Shown: positions 45,110-58,116, counted from the stretch's first letter. The stretch is 64,000 bases of DNA from Oxytricha trifallax (GCA_000711775.1 ARYC01000199.1:124001-188000), one strand, 5' to 3'. Program-made: numbers and translations. Notes: a model not told the origin generated them from the sequence alone.

Positions 45110-46044
45110 ATGAAGTCAATTAATGATGCATGCACAAGAATCGATTCAAAGATTTAAAAGGAAGGAGGATTTTCATCTTTATTTAGTACAGTAAGGTAAT
45201 TAACTCATGATAACTAATCTTTAATATGTGGTTGCCTTGCTTCTGCCAGCGAAGGAAGGTAATAATTTTTTTCATTTCTAAGAGCGATACTCTGCGAGAG
45301 AAGAAAGTATTGAAAATTTAAGATGAAAAGTTTGCAGAGATTCCAAACTATACAAAAATCTCAGTGACTATATTATATGATGAAGCTATGAATGACTCAG
45401 GGGTTTTGTTGTACCTGCCTTCTAAGAAACAGTGTCAAATAATGCCTGAAAAAAACCTTTTCTTTGGCATGCTTGCAACAATCAAAGGTGATTGATTTAA
45501 AGAAGTTATTCAAGAATCTCATAAGAAAAAGTCCAGCATCTCATCGGAAGATAAGGAAAAAAAGGATCAAGATAAGTGAAAGCATGCAATCAGAGCTGCA
45601 GAAGTACCCTTATATTTCAAGTAAGATTTGCAGTTTAACTCTTTGGAAAAATCTGGAAATGCCATCTTCTTGTCGAAAGAATAGAGCAAGCTTCATTAAT
45701 AGCGAAATTCACAGACAAAGTATGAAATTAGTAAGAGCTTCTATTATAATATTCAGCCACAATATTAAATGAACTTAGATGCAGGAGCAGGCAGCAAGAG
45801 AATAAACTAAGGAGAAGTGAAGCAACAAGAAGAAGACTGGAAAGAAGCCACCTCCCTCGAAAGATTTTTAAGTATGACTTATATTTTCATGCTTATTTAT
45901 ATAAATTTACTCTCCCTTCTTAAGCATACTTTTAAGTCAAATAATTTTCTGCTATTTTCTCTGAACTTTTAATAAATTGACTATATGGATAGGAAAGTCA
46001 TGCATCAAGATTTATAGCAGCATTTTCTAGAAATAATCTAATGA
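45110..46044 (+). CDS. Candidate gene with PH-domain-like end, two internal TGAs
   Basis: ATG 45110, a 92-nt intron (45191-45282), then one frame to TGA 46042-46044. It contains KKVLKIQDEKFAEIPNYTKI, KNLFFGMLATIKGD-TGA-FKEV and KDQDK-TGA-KHAIRAAEVPLYF. The last stretch resembles the C-terminal helix of PH domains, where a Trp stands at the position of the TGA. The TGAs (45493-45495 and near 45578) would both be single G-to-A changes from TGG. It is either a decayed gene or one with unresolved IESs. Coding quality falls after about 45880. Confidence 0.4.
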
Positions 46045-46345
46045 TTACCCCAGTAGAATTCAATTCCATTGAATTGTAGGCTGTAAGGCTCGGCACGTTA
46101 AATACTAGTATTATTCTAAGTTAATCATAACTCTTACTTGTTTCTTTTGTCTAATGAACATACAGATTATCAACGAATAGTATAATATTATTTTCAGGGT
46201 ACTTCTCTCTCAGCTGCTATAAGAGCTAAATATACTGCTCTGTCTTAATAAAGCGAGGATGAATAACATAAGTTTCTAAACCAGCAAGCTCACTAATACC
46301 TCCAAGAATTGCAATTGTTTATACTTTGATTTTATAATCAAATAT
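46010..46345 (-). pseudogene. DDE transposase remnant (TBE-like)
   Basis: Minus strand: HPRFIKTEQYIQLLQQL, then IILFVDNLYVHQ (second Asp of the triad) and FNVPSLTAYNSMEL, a decayed form of the YSPEYNGIES block. It matches the remnant at 50500-50900 better than the intact TBE. Confidence 0.6.
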
Positions 46346-47296
46346 CTATATATTAATTATAAATTACAGCTCAAGTCAATTATATTCCTGGCCAAGCAGA
46401 ACTGTAAAAGTTTCCATGTTAGATTATTAATATTTTTTATATTTTTTTAATATTTATTTTTAACTTCCAAACATTAAAAACATTCATTTATCAATTTATA
46501 TCGTAGAAAATTCACCAGAAAATCTTATAAAAACATTGTCCTCCTGACAATCATTGATAAATATTGTCAGCCGGACTATCATATGCTTTTTTGTGTATAT
46601 TTTCCAAATGTAATATACTGAATAAGACTTGGATTTAGAAAAGTATTCTATATATCCTACTAAATAAAATGGCTCCATTAAAATCAATAAAGATATTCAA
46701 AAATGTATATTCCAAAATGAATATATAAAAAAAATCTGTTTGGAAAAAAATTAAAAGAGATTTCAATAATAAAGGAGTACTTTTAGTTGGAAGAGCCATT
46801 TGAATCAACTTACTTTTGCAATCATATTTTTAATTGCTAAATTATTCATATATGATTAGACTTAGTTGATATTAAAAATCATTTCTTAACAAAAAATATT
46901 TAGCTATAAAACTAAAGGTTTCTCAATAAAAATAGACCCTATATTTCCTTAACTTATATTTCTCGTATTGCAATTTAACTTGAGTTATTTGCTTCACATA
47001 ATAAGAACCCAAATTATCTATACTAACCAAATCGCTTTACAATAAATTAAGGGATTTGGAGTTTTTAATTATGGATGTTAGAACTGCTTGTTCCAATCTT
47101 GAACTTGTTTAATTCGTGATAGTATTTTTAGGGCTAAATAATAAAAGATTAGGGAACATAAATTTAATCTTAGTGAAAGTACATAATAAATATGGTTTAA
47201 AGTTAAAAGAAGATGAATATACTTAAAATTATTAATTAAATTAATTTAGGGCATATTTAGGATAATTATCAATCATAGCATGTGACAATTACAAAA
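46346..47296. other. AT-rich stretch without recognised genes
   Basis: A short minus-strand frame at 46496-46687 has no recognisable motif. Nothing else seen. Confidence 0.3.
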
Positions 47297-47881
47297 TGAG
47301 TAAAAATTTAAATATTTGCCAGAAATTAGGAAATTAATCAAGAATAAACTATAGTATTTTATAATTAATTAATTTATCAATATATAAATAATCCTAATTT
47401 TATAATTAAAACCACACTCCAACCCAAATCTATATATGGTTTAGGATAGAGTGTGGTAGAGTGTTATTTCAATTATATATTTTTATTATCTTTAAAAACA
47501 ACATTTCATTTAATAGAGATGACATATAGTTTTTGATTAAATTATAAAATTCATTGATTCATTATATATCACTGTAATTAAATGATTAATTTTTAAACTA
47601 TTTTGATATTAATAATTAAAATACATAAATAAATTATTTCATAATAAAAACTATATGTCATCTCTATTAAATGAAATGTTGTTTTTAAAGATAATAAAAA
47701 TATATAATTAAAATAACACTCTACCACACTCTATCCCAAACCATATATAGATTTGGGTTGGAGTGGTTTTAATTAGTAAATTAGGATTATTAATAAATTG
47801 ATAAATTAATTAATTACAAAATACTATAGATTATTCTTGATTAATTTCCTAATTTCTGGCAAATATTTAAATTTTTACTCA
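47297..47881. repeat. Foldback element, ~245-bp arms
   Basis: 47297-~47540 pairs with ~47640-47881. It includes a direct mini-hairpin (ACACTCCAACCC... / ...GGTTTAGGATAGAGTGTGG). It abuts the orphan channel segment at 47882. Confidence 0.8.
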
Positions 47882-48180
47882 ATGGATTAGCCCAATCTTC
47901 TGAATTAAACTTTCTGCTGCTTTTTTTAATCTGAACACTTGGCTTATCATATATTTTTTTCTAAAACATGTGCTTAAATGACATGCACACAATTATGAGT
48001 ATTGGAAAAGCAGATAGAACTCCAATAATTACTCGATAAACCATATCTGTATTAGCTTATTGTGAAAACAAGGGTATAATGCAACAAATCATGTAGTTAT
48101 AAACGACATAATCTGACAATGTTACATATGGAAGCGATGGCATTTCTGATCTTATTGTAGGAATAAATGCAATTTAAACC
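47882..48180 (-). CDS. Orphan coding segment of a Cys-loop-type ligand-gated channel
   Basis: Minus-strand frame of ~97 codons: TIRSEMPSLPYVTLSDYVVY followed by NYMICC, then the hydrophobic IIGVLSAFPILIIVCMSF, then a basic tail. The pattern (basic residue, P-x-V-x-x-x-D-Y, aromatic/Cys) is that of the TM2-TM3 loop and TM3 of pentameric ligand-gated channels. No other part of such a gene was found nearby, so it is likely one germline segment of a gene assembled from elsewhere, or a fragment. Confidence 0.45.
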
Positions 48181-48484
48181 CCATTATTAGATTAATTGAG
48201 TTTTTTATAAATAAATGCAGAAATTATCACAATTTTTAGAGATAAATAAAGAAAAATTAGTTAAATATGATTTATAATGATTGTAGATTCGGGTATGTGA
48301 GACGATTTTTATTTAAATTATTCACTATTATAGTAATTAACCAACATTAGTAATCATTTTAATTTATTTAAAAACCATCTTATATTTTAGTTGATTGTTG
48401 TTGTTCATTGAAACTAGTATTAAAATATTTACTCAATTATATATATTTAACTGATTTCTACTACCTCCTTACATTTTTTTATAT

Positions 48485-49409
48485 ATTAAGCGAGTATAAT
48501 TAAAATGTGGAGACTGTTAAAATAAAATCAAAAAAGAGATCAAATATAATTATGATCATCTCAATATACATGAGTTAAGATCTCACAGTCACTAGTTTGA
48601 ATTATGTTTGAGTAGATCCTTATTTAAATTTAATTAACTAACTAAAAATGAAATTTTTGCTTTTTTATAATCTTTTCTGACTTTTTGTATTTTTGTTCAT
48701 CGTTCAAGTAGATGCTGTAGCTGATCTTCAAGTTTTTTCATAGATATCTTCAGGGTATCTTCCTCAAAAAATTTAAAGTGTGGAGAGTGTGGAGTGTGTG
48801 GAGTCCAGCATCCACAAAATCAGTAGTAATAGCACTAATATTCTCAAAATCAAGCATTATTATGAATCTGTTTGAAATTCTAATGGAATTTTAAAATATA
48901 TAAAATCATTAATTATTATCATCTTCACCATTAAGTCTTTAAACGATAATTTTTCTTAAAATTTGAAGTTTTTAGTAAAAATTTCAAACAGATTCTAATA
49001 ATCCTTGATTTAGATAATACTACTGCTATTATTTTAATTGTTCTTGTTATTACTGTTAAACTCCACTCTCTCCACACTTTTTTATCTTTTTAGGAAGATA
49101 TCCTGGAAATACCTTGAAGATGTGATGAAGATATATATGAAAAATTTATGATAAAATTTAAGATCACGACAGCAACAATTACTAGTGTATGCCCTAACTA
49201 GAAAGAAATCAGAAAAGTTGTAAAAAAAAATTCTATTTTTACATAGTTCATTAATATATTAAAGTTTAATAAGCATGTAGATAATCTTAATTCAAATTAG
49301 TGACTGTTTGATCTTAACTCATGTATATTCATATGAACATAATTGTATTTGATCTCTTTTTTTAAATTAATTTTTAGCAGTCTCCACATTTTAATTATAC
49401 CCGCTCAAT
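48485..49409. repeat. Foldback element family F, copy 1 (925 bp)
   Basis: Ends ATTAAGCGAGTATAATTAAA and its inverse. The arms are related to each other but less than perfectly. Internal GTGGAGAGTGTGGAG motifs occur in both arms. The same element recurs at 54985-55992. Confidence 0.8.
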
Positions 49410-50019
49410 ATTATAAATTTAATTTAATTTAATTTTTCAAATTCAAATCTATTACTACAATAATATATAGTTGCAAACTGCACAAGCTTCGGTATGTTTC
49501 ATTTATTTGCACAGTTATATTTTTGGAAACTTGCACGATTAATTATATAATATATAAAAATTTTAATTTAATCATAATTAATTATAAATCAATTATGAAT
49601 TAATGGTTTTGGTAATTATTGCTCTTTATGTATTTATTAGCAATTTCTATTTATTTATATTACTCATTTTTCATATTGTTATTTATTTTAGCAATAATAT
49701 AATTACAATATATCTTATTAACACACAACAAAGTATGTGTTTAAGTTTCATTTTTCAAATAAAAACTCAATTTTAGTACTCAAAGATTTTCAGGGTTATA
49801 ATATATGCCAATAATAATGTTGCCATGATTGAAATTTTGTTATCAAAGTCCAAACAATTTTCATTAGTAATAAATATTATTGATCCTAAAATGAATTGTG
49901 GGAGAAAAATTGTTAATATTTTATTTCCTGGCTCTCTGTAGAGTCTAAAAGTAAACTCTATTGTTGGGAAGTAACGAATTTGTTCATCTTTAATTTCTTC
50001 TTTTATCGAAACGGAGCAT
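49410..50019. other. AT-rich stretch, no gene seen
   Basis: No protein-like frame and no clear repeat structure were seen. Confidence 0.3.
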
Positions 50020-51840
50020 TCAAAACTCCCAAAACCCCTTAATGAGGTTTATAAGTGTTTTGAATGTAGGGTATATTCGGGATATTATTGCGGTTAGTAG
50101 AGAAATAAGATCAATTTGCAAAATTAGATATAGAAATTAGCGAAATTTATGTTCTATTTATGAGACTAGTATTTATATTTACTGCTTAAGCTTAGGGATG
50201 GTACGAGTATTTTATAGACTAAGTTAAACCAGTGCTGAATTATGCAGCTATAGTAAAGCTCTTTGGCATATGTGCCTCAACTGTTAGTTTTCATTGCTTG
50301 AAAGCTGTTTAGCATTATAATTCAGGCTCTCGAAAACATCCTGCAAGATCACTTTCCTTTTGACTAAATCGCAGGTTTCCTGACATTCGTATCTCTTCTT
50401 AGACTGTAGCCAAAATTTATGGTAGAAATGGTATAACTTTCAAGACAGTCAACAGAGTGAAGAGAGTGATTGATTTTACGGTGCTATTTTATAGTTATAT
50501 TTTAAACTTTATTTAGCGAATTATTACTAATAACTTTATATTCATACACGCTTATGAAGCTGTGTTTACATTAAATACTTTCATTAATAAGTCCTGGTAT
50601 AAAAAGTATGACAACATAGAAGGTTATGACTAAAAGGTGAAGATTGTCACACATGCAATTTTAGCTGGTATCAGTGAAGATTCAGTTTTAGAAACTTATG
50701 TAATTCATCCTCGCTCTATTAAGCGAGAGCAAAATATAGTGTTCTTGCAAAGGCTATGAGATATTTACAACGACCAAGAGATCACCTTGTTTGTTGATAA
50801 CTTATCAGTTCATAAGACTAATTAGTCTAAAAAGGCTGATGAAGAGTTAAACATAACTCCTGTATACAATGTTCATTATAATCTATAACTTAATGGAAAT
50901 TAATTTTACTTAAATCAAGACTTACTACAGAAAGTTACTGTTGCATCATCTAATGCATGATTTACCAATCGATATAGTAGACTTAATACAAAGTAGTTGC
51001 AAGAGAGTTAATAAAGATAGGACTTTGATATGTGCAAGGACAGGAAGAATAAATATTTATTAATAAGTTTTAGACTTAAATGAATGAAATTGTTAACATA
51101 TTTAATGGGGCCCTTAAATAGATTAGGCTTCTATATCTTTTCTTTTTGTTTAGGCTTGACAGGCCCTAAGTTACTTCTCTTACTACAATCTTTTGCATCA
51201 ATCTTAATATCTTCTGGCTCTTAAATATCCTTATATAGTCTCTAGCTAACTTAATGAACTGTCTACTGTTTTCTATCTCTATGAACTTTAGCATAATCTT
51301 TCATAAGATATATAACAGTGCTAGAATTTTCTACAAAGACTTATGTCAAAGCTTACTTTAAAGAAAATGATGCATCCCAAGTTCCTCAAGCCAAGCTTAG
51401 CTTACTAGAATGCCTTGCTTTTTCTAATCTTCAGGAGAGATAGAATATCGTTTCTTATGTTCTTCTTCAATTATTTCTCTGAGATACTCCTCTTTTATTG
51501 TACCAAGAAAACCAAAGAAAAGTAGTTAATTAGAGAGTTGTTTCTTGATAGGAAGGTAACTACCACTTCCTCATCTAACATGGCATCCTCATAAAGATTA
51601 ATGACTGAAATCTCAAGGTTGTTGGGAATTTCTATTAGTTTAGTCTCTTTTTTTACAAGGTTTCTTCTCCTCACAAAGCATTGCTTTCAAGAATGAAATT
51701 TGGTACCTTTAATCGTTGGAAGGAATAATCCAACTGTATAATATTTTAACAGTCATCAAGTTATCTTGCCATGTAAAGTTAGGTATCGACAGAGATCTTC
51801 TTTAATATTGAATCCTGAGATCATTTCTTGGGCCTATCTT
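50020..51840. mobile_element. Decayed TBE-like element: transposase (+) and 22-kDa-type ORF (-)
   Basis: Begins at a CCCAAAACCCCTTAATGAGG-type tip (50017-50047). Plus strand 50150-50990: LNYAAIVKLFGICASTV (matches LSAIAKFFGVSYTNVV of the intact copy), AVFTLNTFINKSWYKKYDN, TYVIHPRSIKREQN and TLFVDNLSVHK. Minus strand 51100-51840: GFLGTIKEEYLREII, matching GVLGTVKADYLRQII of the intact element. Many frame breaks. A kinase ORF was not found within it. Confidence 0.65.
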
Positions 51841-52008
51841 CTTTTAATCAAATAATTGAGTGATTACATCTTTGTTTTTTCATAATAATGAATTGCAAAT
51901 TATAATTTATAGAATTCTGTTCACTATTAATAAAAATCTTATTATAAAATATAGGCATTTTATAGTATGTAAACCTGAGAAAGATAAGTGGAGAAAGCTG
52001 GTAGATTC

Positions 52009-52290
52009 ATTAACTGCAGAGATTGATTTCCATTTTAATAAACTTATTTCCATTAAATTAGTACTAACTTTGTTAAAAGAACCAAAACTTAATTATTGTA
52101 GGAATACATTTGATTTCGGAAAAATTAAAATTTTTAAATTAATAATAATTAAATTCACGGCAGTAAATTTCTGGAAGCCTGACAATATAGTAATTGTTCG
52201 ATAGAGAATTTAAAATCGGCTGGACTAAACTATTGGCGGTACCCTTCTATCGCATCCCTGAAGTGAGATAACTCGACTTTAATTTTGAGT
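52009..52290. repeat. Dispersed repeat copy, related to 63690-63995
   Basis: Shared stretches include TTGTAGGAATACATTTGATT, TTTCTGGAA.CCT.GACAATAT and CTATTGGCGGTACCC..CTAT. A further piece recurs near 60838-60858. Confidence 0.7.
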
Positions 52291-52397
52291 GACTTGTTTA
52301 GTTAATTTTAATTTATAAATTAAAGTCTATTTATCTCGCTTCAGGGATGCGATAGAAGGGTACCTCCAATAGTTTAGTTTAAATTCTCTTCGAAGAA
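52203..52397. repeat. Inverted repeat, ~83-bp arms
   Basis: 52203-52287 (GAGAATTTAAAATCGGCTGG..., GGTACCCTTCTATCGCATCC) pairs with 52316-52397. It forms the end of the dispersed repeat. Confidence 0.75.
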
Positions 52398-52789
52398 CAA
52401 CTATATTGTCTAGGTTTGGACAAGTTAACAGCTACGAATTATAATTATTTAATTATTAGTTATTAATTTGTTTTCCCAAATTAAAGGTATTCCTACAATA
52501 TCTCTCATTATTTTACAGAAAAAAAAACCAAAGAACTAGATTGAGATTATAATGATAAAAATGAAGATTTAAAACGATTCTTGCAAATAATACTCAAATC
52601 TAATTTAGTTTATAGTGTGTATGTAATCATCATTTTTTTCAATCAAAAAATTTAATTAGTTATAAACTGAGTATAAATATGATGTCTAACTCCTGAAAAT
52701 CAACCATTGTTGTTGCAGGGTAAGATACTGCTCAACTATACTTTAACTAGGGAAGTTATAATTCATTAATAATAGTAATTCTAATTTTT

Positions 52790-53120
52790 TTTAAATGGCG
52801 ATCATTAAAATCGTGAAGCAGTAGCTCATGGTAAGAAACTAGAAGTAATTTATATAGAAAAGGTATTTTCAAAGAGATTTGAAGCCAGAAAATGTAATGC
52901 TAAATCTTTGCCCTTTTAGAAGTAGTAGTCATAGATTTCAACAGAGCAATAAGACAAGAGATAGTGACTTTAGCTAAGGTTTTAGGCACTCCAGGATACT
53001 TCCCAATTAGAAAGAAGTGGAAAAATGGCTCTGTTTAATTGGATTTTTAGGCAGTAACTGCAATCATCTTAGGGTGCGATATTTAAAGTATGTCATACTT
53101 TGGAACAAATAATTACAAAT
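52790..53120 (+). pseudogene. Kinase-gene remnant (TBE-like 57-kDa ORF)
   Basis: Catalytic loop QRDLKPENVMLNLCP, then in the next frame VVVIDFNRAIRQ (DFN in place of DFG), KVLGTPGYFPIRKKWKNGSV and AIILGCDIQSMSYFGT. It parallels the remnants at 43000 and 58750. Confidence 0.6.
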
Positions 53121-53843
53121 AATCAATAAGATTGCCTGCTAAATATATTAAACAAAATAAAATCTGCAATAAAATTAAGAAGATAGTTGAAATTGTCATT
53201 GTAAAAGCTACAGAATATCAAATAAAATAATTAGATATACTATAATAACTACAGACTGCTTTATTTATGAGATATCACAAAGATAAGCAAATAAAATAGT
53301 TCGAATTTAATCACCTAATATTATATAGTTATATATAAAACTAACATAAGACTTTCGTTTTCTCACTAATTAGACCTAGCTATAACTTACAAATCAAAAA
53401 CACTATTAACCTCATTTAAAGGTTTAAGGGTTTTGATTGAGGTTTACAAACGTTGAATTCAGCCAAACAATCACAATCGTCCTTAAAACTTAAATTTACA
53501 GTTGGGTCTAAATGTTTGTGAAATACGAATCTCACATCCTTGTCTTTATATGTTAAATGAGAGAGTTCAATTTTTAGAAGGAAAGAAAGGACTTCAAAAG
53601 GGCTATATCTCATACTTTCTTTAGTACTTATTGAGCTATTGCCTCTGATAAAATTAAATATTCTATTTTAAAGAGAAGAATAATCTTATTTAAATATAAG
53701 GAAAGAATAATAAATATATAAATGAGGCTTTTTTATTATTATTTAAAAACTGAGAGTTTAATAGTTATTATTTTCACATATTTTAACAATGAGTTTAGTT
53801 TTAAATTTTTATTAGTATACTAATTATTTGACTGAAACCCTTA

Positions 53844-54142
53844 AGATAGAATTTTTGAAAAATAAGTGAAATTTTAAATGGAAAAAAGAATTTGGATTGA
53901 AATGTACAAAAATAAATTAAGATAAAGGCATTTTCTCAACATAGCTTAGAATGGTCAAATTTGTGGAATTTTTGCTAAAAATAAATATGATAAATTTACT
54001 TCGAAAAAAATCTACATAAAATTTGACCATTATAAGATATATTTGTCAAAATGCCTTTATCTTAATTGATTTTTGTACATTTTAATTCAAATTCTTTTTT
54101 CCATTTAAAATTTCACTTATTTTTCAAAAATTCTATCTTATC
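53844..54142. repeat. Foldback element, ~125-bp arms
   Basis: AGATAGAATTTTTGAAAAAT at 53846 pairs with the inverse ending at 54142. A ~50-bp centre separates the arms. Confidence 0.75.
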
Positions 54143-54984
54143 ATTTTTATTTAATCCTTTAACATTAGAAAATTTAGGTTTTTTCTGTCTTAATTCAAAT
54201 TGAATGAGATAAAAAGATGTTTATAAGTGCATTTATTTGTTGTTAATTCGTGAAGTATTAATATTGTTTATAGGTTTTAATGAGAAATATATAGTAAATG
54301 TATTGAATTTATTTACTTAAAATACAAGAGTTACAGTCTAGTACAGTTTAGCTGAAGCTGTTCTTATATCTTATAATTTTAATTTAGGATTTAGCTTAAA
54401 GAATAAGATATTTTTATTGTCTATTATATTTTTTCGAAAGAAAAGATTTTTTATTAAATTATTTAATAAAAAATGATTAATAAAAAGGAAATCTCCAATG
54501 TTTAATCCTCTTTAAATATAAAGAGTTTTTTTTGTAAATTGTTTATTATAAATCCCTAAAAATATCTGAATAATCCTAAGATTTTTGTTTTACAATATAA
54601 TGTTTTCTTAATTAATTATTTTGTACCAAATCAGATAATAATTAAAAAATAAATTTATGTTTCTATTTTTAGTTATTTTGAATAATGATAATTTTGAAAA
54701 ATAATGAAAAATTCTTGATTGATTCTTTTTCGAATATAAATCTTTCATCGACATTATTTTTAGAGATAACTCTTAAATATTACAATAGTATGGAGTTTAT
54801 GATTAATTTCTAAAAATTTAAATATATTTAAAATTAATTATAATTATTATAAAATATAAATTATTTTTGAGTCAAAGCACTCTTTCTTTTAGAGAATTTC
54901 TATAAAGATTAATGAGATGCTACTATTATAAATGCATTTTTGAATAATGTGGAGGAGGTCTGATCTTTATTTTACGCATACACT
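54143..54984. other. AT-rich stretch, no gene seen
   Basis: Very AT-rich. No coding or repeat signal recognised. Confidence 0.3.
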
Positions 54985-55992
54985 ATTAAGCGAGTATAAT
55001 TAAAATGTGGAGACTGCTAAAAATAAATCAAAAAAGAGATCAAATAGAATTATGTTCATATCAATACACATGTATTAAGATCAAACAGTCACTAATTTGA
55101 ATTAAGTTTGAATATAAGCTCATATATCTTGAATTAATTAATCAACTATATAAAAATGGAATTTTTGTTTTTTTCAACTTTTCTGATTCATTTCTATTTT
55201 AGGGCAGTGAACAAGCTGATGCTGTAGCTGATCTTTAAGTTTTTCTTAAAATTTTTCATAGATATCTTCATAATTCTTCAGGGTATCTTCACGATATCTT
55301 CCTCAAAAAATAAAAAGTGTGGAGAGTGTGGAGTTTAACAATAATAATAGTAGCAATAACAGTAACAATAGTAGCAATAACACTAAAAAAATCAATATCA
55401 AGCATTGTTAAAGTCTGTTTGAAATTCTAATGGAATTTCAAAATATTAAAAATCAGAGATTTTTTTCATATTCATAATCATCATCTTGATTGTCATCTTC
55501 AACACAAAGTATTTAGACATCAATTTTCTTAAAATTTGGATTTTTTGGTAAAAATCCCCAGACTTTAACAATGCTTGATATTGATTTTATTAGTGTTATT
55601 GCTACTATTGTTGCTGTTATTGCTACTATTATTATTGTTAAACTCCACACTCTCCACACTTTTTATTTTTTGAGGAAGATATCCTGAAGATACCCTGAAG
55701 ATATGATGAAGATATCTATGAAAAATTTAAAGAAAAACTTAAAGATCAGCTACAGCATCAACTAGTTCACTGCCCTAAAATAGAAATGAATCAGAAAAGT
55801 TGAAAAAAACAAAAATTCCATTTTTAGATAGTTGATTAATTAATTAAAGATATATAAGCTTATATTCAAACTTAATTCAAATTAGTGACTGTTTGATCTT
55901 AATACATGTGTATTGATATGAACATAATTCTATTTGATCTCTTTTTTGATTTATTTTTAGCAGTCTCCACATTTTAATTATACTCGCTTAAT
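54985..55992. repeat. Foldback element family F, copy 2 (1008 bp) with ACT target duplication
   Basis: Ends ATTAAGCGAGTATAATTAAA / inverse, like copy 1 at 48485. ACT flanks both ends (54982-54984 and 55993-55995), a 3-bp duplication of ANT form like the TBE's AAT. The arms cover nearly the whole element. Confidence 0.82.
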
Positions 55993-56039
55993 ACTCTTTT
56001 TTTCTAAATTTTTATATCTTAGTTGTTTAATTATTACTT

Positions 56040-57000
56040 ACCTTGCCATTTATTTCCTTGCTTGAGATACTCTAGTGTTGTACTTAAATTACTATAATCT
56101 TTTATTTGCAACTCTATCTCATTTTGTAGAAAATAAATTAATGTGACGCAAGTAGCACTGTATCATTATAGCTAATAAAGCCAATAATCCCATTAAAAAT
56201 CTTCTTTTCTCCATTTTTTCTTTTCTAAATAATAGCATAAAGTTCCCATAACACTTCCTTGTCTTGATACTTCCTCCTGTTTTGCTTTGAAAACTTGATT
56301 AATGTCACTTATACAGGTGTGAATTTTAACCTAATATAAAAATAATTCAAGACTTTGTAAAAAAGTCTAACTTCCGAAAAACTTTTATGCTTTTTTAGGT
56401 TTAAGTTGGTTTTTAAGCAAGGTAATTATGATTCTTTTTCTCTGTTATAAAGTTAGTGAGGTCCATTTAAAAAAGTGGGAGCTTAAAAGAGAACATATAA
56501 GTTAGTTAAGAAACTACATTCTTTTACTTTGCTTAAATGTGAAGAGGATAATTATTAATAAAATAATACAGAATTTATCTTCGATTAAAGTAGTTCCTAA
56601 ATGAGTGACCTTTTAAACATAAAGAGATCATTAAGAACATTCTATCTCTTGTATAAAAATTGTTTATAACAATCAAGGTAATCTTACTTTTTATAAAAGT
56701 ATTGAATGTAAAAACTGCTTCATGAGTATACATGAAATTTATGCTATGCTTTTAAGTTCTCTGCACTTAATCTAATATATAATTTAAATAATACTTTTTA
56801 AAGGGAACAGTACAGTCAATCACTCTCTTAATACTATTGACTGTCTTGTAAAATATTTCATTCTTTTTATAATTGTTATCTATATATTATGCAGTAATTT
56901 AAAGTTGTGGAAATTGAAGATGAAGCGCAACAGCTATATAAGCGAGGGAGAAATTAGTACAGAATTTCAGAGTGTTATCATAATAAGGTAAACAATATAA
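56040..57000 (-). pseudogene. Weak remnant of a TBE-like kinase/transposase element
   Basis: Nucleotide similarity to 43020-43200 is visible by eye (AGTTCCCAT, CTTGATACTTCC.CC and GTCACT.ATA.AGGTG patterns). The frames are badly broken. Confidence 0.35.
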
Positions 57001-57140
57001 TGCTGCTACAATTTTAATGGTTTCTTAGGCTTAGAATGAAGATGCTTTATCATTCTATTTGATGGTAAGAGAAATTAAGACCTAACAAGAGCATGATATT
57101 TAAGGAGAAGCCATGCTCTAGATTTAAAATTTAGAATAGT

Positions 57141-57406
57141 TAAAACCCCATAGATCAATTAAGACATGAAGATTGGGGAAAATAGAAATTAAATTAAGAA
57201 TTAATTATTATTGACGTAAATCAATAATGTTTGGGCTAATTATTAAAACTATTGGCTCGATTAATTGTCCTTATAAAATAAACCAATCAGGGTGTGTAAA
57301 TTAGATTTTAGCATAATTATATTTAATATTAGGCAATAATTATTAGTTTTTAATTTAATTTCTATTTTCCCCAATCTTCATGTCTTAATTGATCTATGGG
57401 GTTTTA
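57141..57406. repeat. MITE-like element with C4-tipped inverted repeats
   Basis: TAAAACCCCATAGATCAATT at 57141 is the inverse of the end at 57406. Arms are ~65 bp around a ~135-bp centre. The AAAACCCC tip resembles TBE tips. Confidence 0.75.
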
Positions 57407-57639
57407 TATGTTTATCAGTACTTTCATCTCATTCATAACAAAACTTAAACAACTGATCTATATACACACTGTCATACTGATCCCAAATCTCGCATATATT
57501 AGATTAAATCAAATTAATTCTAATTCCTAATAAACTATATAAACCCTGTTAAAACAATAATGAAGTATGCACTAAATATCTACTTCTATCAATATAAAAT
57601 TCAATTAAACTACTGAAGGGGTATAGTGTTTTGACTATA

Positions 57640-58116
57640 TCAAAGGTAGTTATAACCCTCTAGTTTATATTAATAAAATTATTATATTTAAAACCTAATC
57701 TTTTAAATAACTTTAATGAAGTATTTCTAAAAACTGTATTTTTATTACTGATTTTTATTATTAATTCTTTTTAAGATTTAATTTTATTTTTATTGCTCTA
57801 AATATTTATATGAATTAAAGCTTGGGATTTTAGTATAAAATAGAAACTATTTGTTATCAGCACTTGTGTCAATATTACCGTTAGGAGCTTCTTTTTCACT
57901 TTCATTAAGACGATATTTAAGTTCCTTTTAAAGTTTATCTATCAGTTCTTCGTCCAATTTATCAACGATGAGTCTTAATACCAATGTAAATTCTAAGTCT
58001 ACTACTGCATTCTTCTAATCGAAATTTGAAAATTTCTTTGCAACGAGAGCGCCATAAGATGGGATCAATATAGTATTTGTGTCGTTTCGGTAAGAGGCGT
58101 TACTTTCTGCGTTCAT
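57640..58116 (-). CDS. Small unidentified protein
   Basis: ATG 58116 (MNAESNASYRNDTNTILIPS) with a helical stretch VVDLEFTLVLRLIVDKLDEE and an acidic end. The frame runs to TGA 57640-57642 (159 codons), but composition is convincing only to about 57846 (~90 codons). The true C-terminus may lie beyond an unresolved IES. Not recognised. Confidence 0.45.

Noticed and set aside
51860..52204. 114-codon standard-code ORF
   Set aside because: It overlaps the dispersed repeat shared with 63690-63995 and has no recognisable motif.
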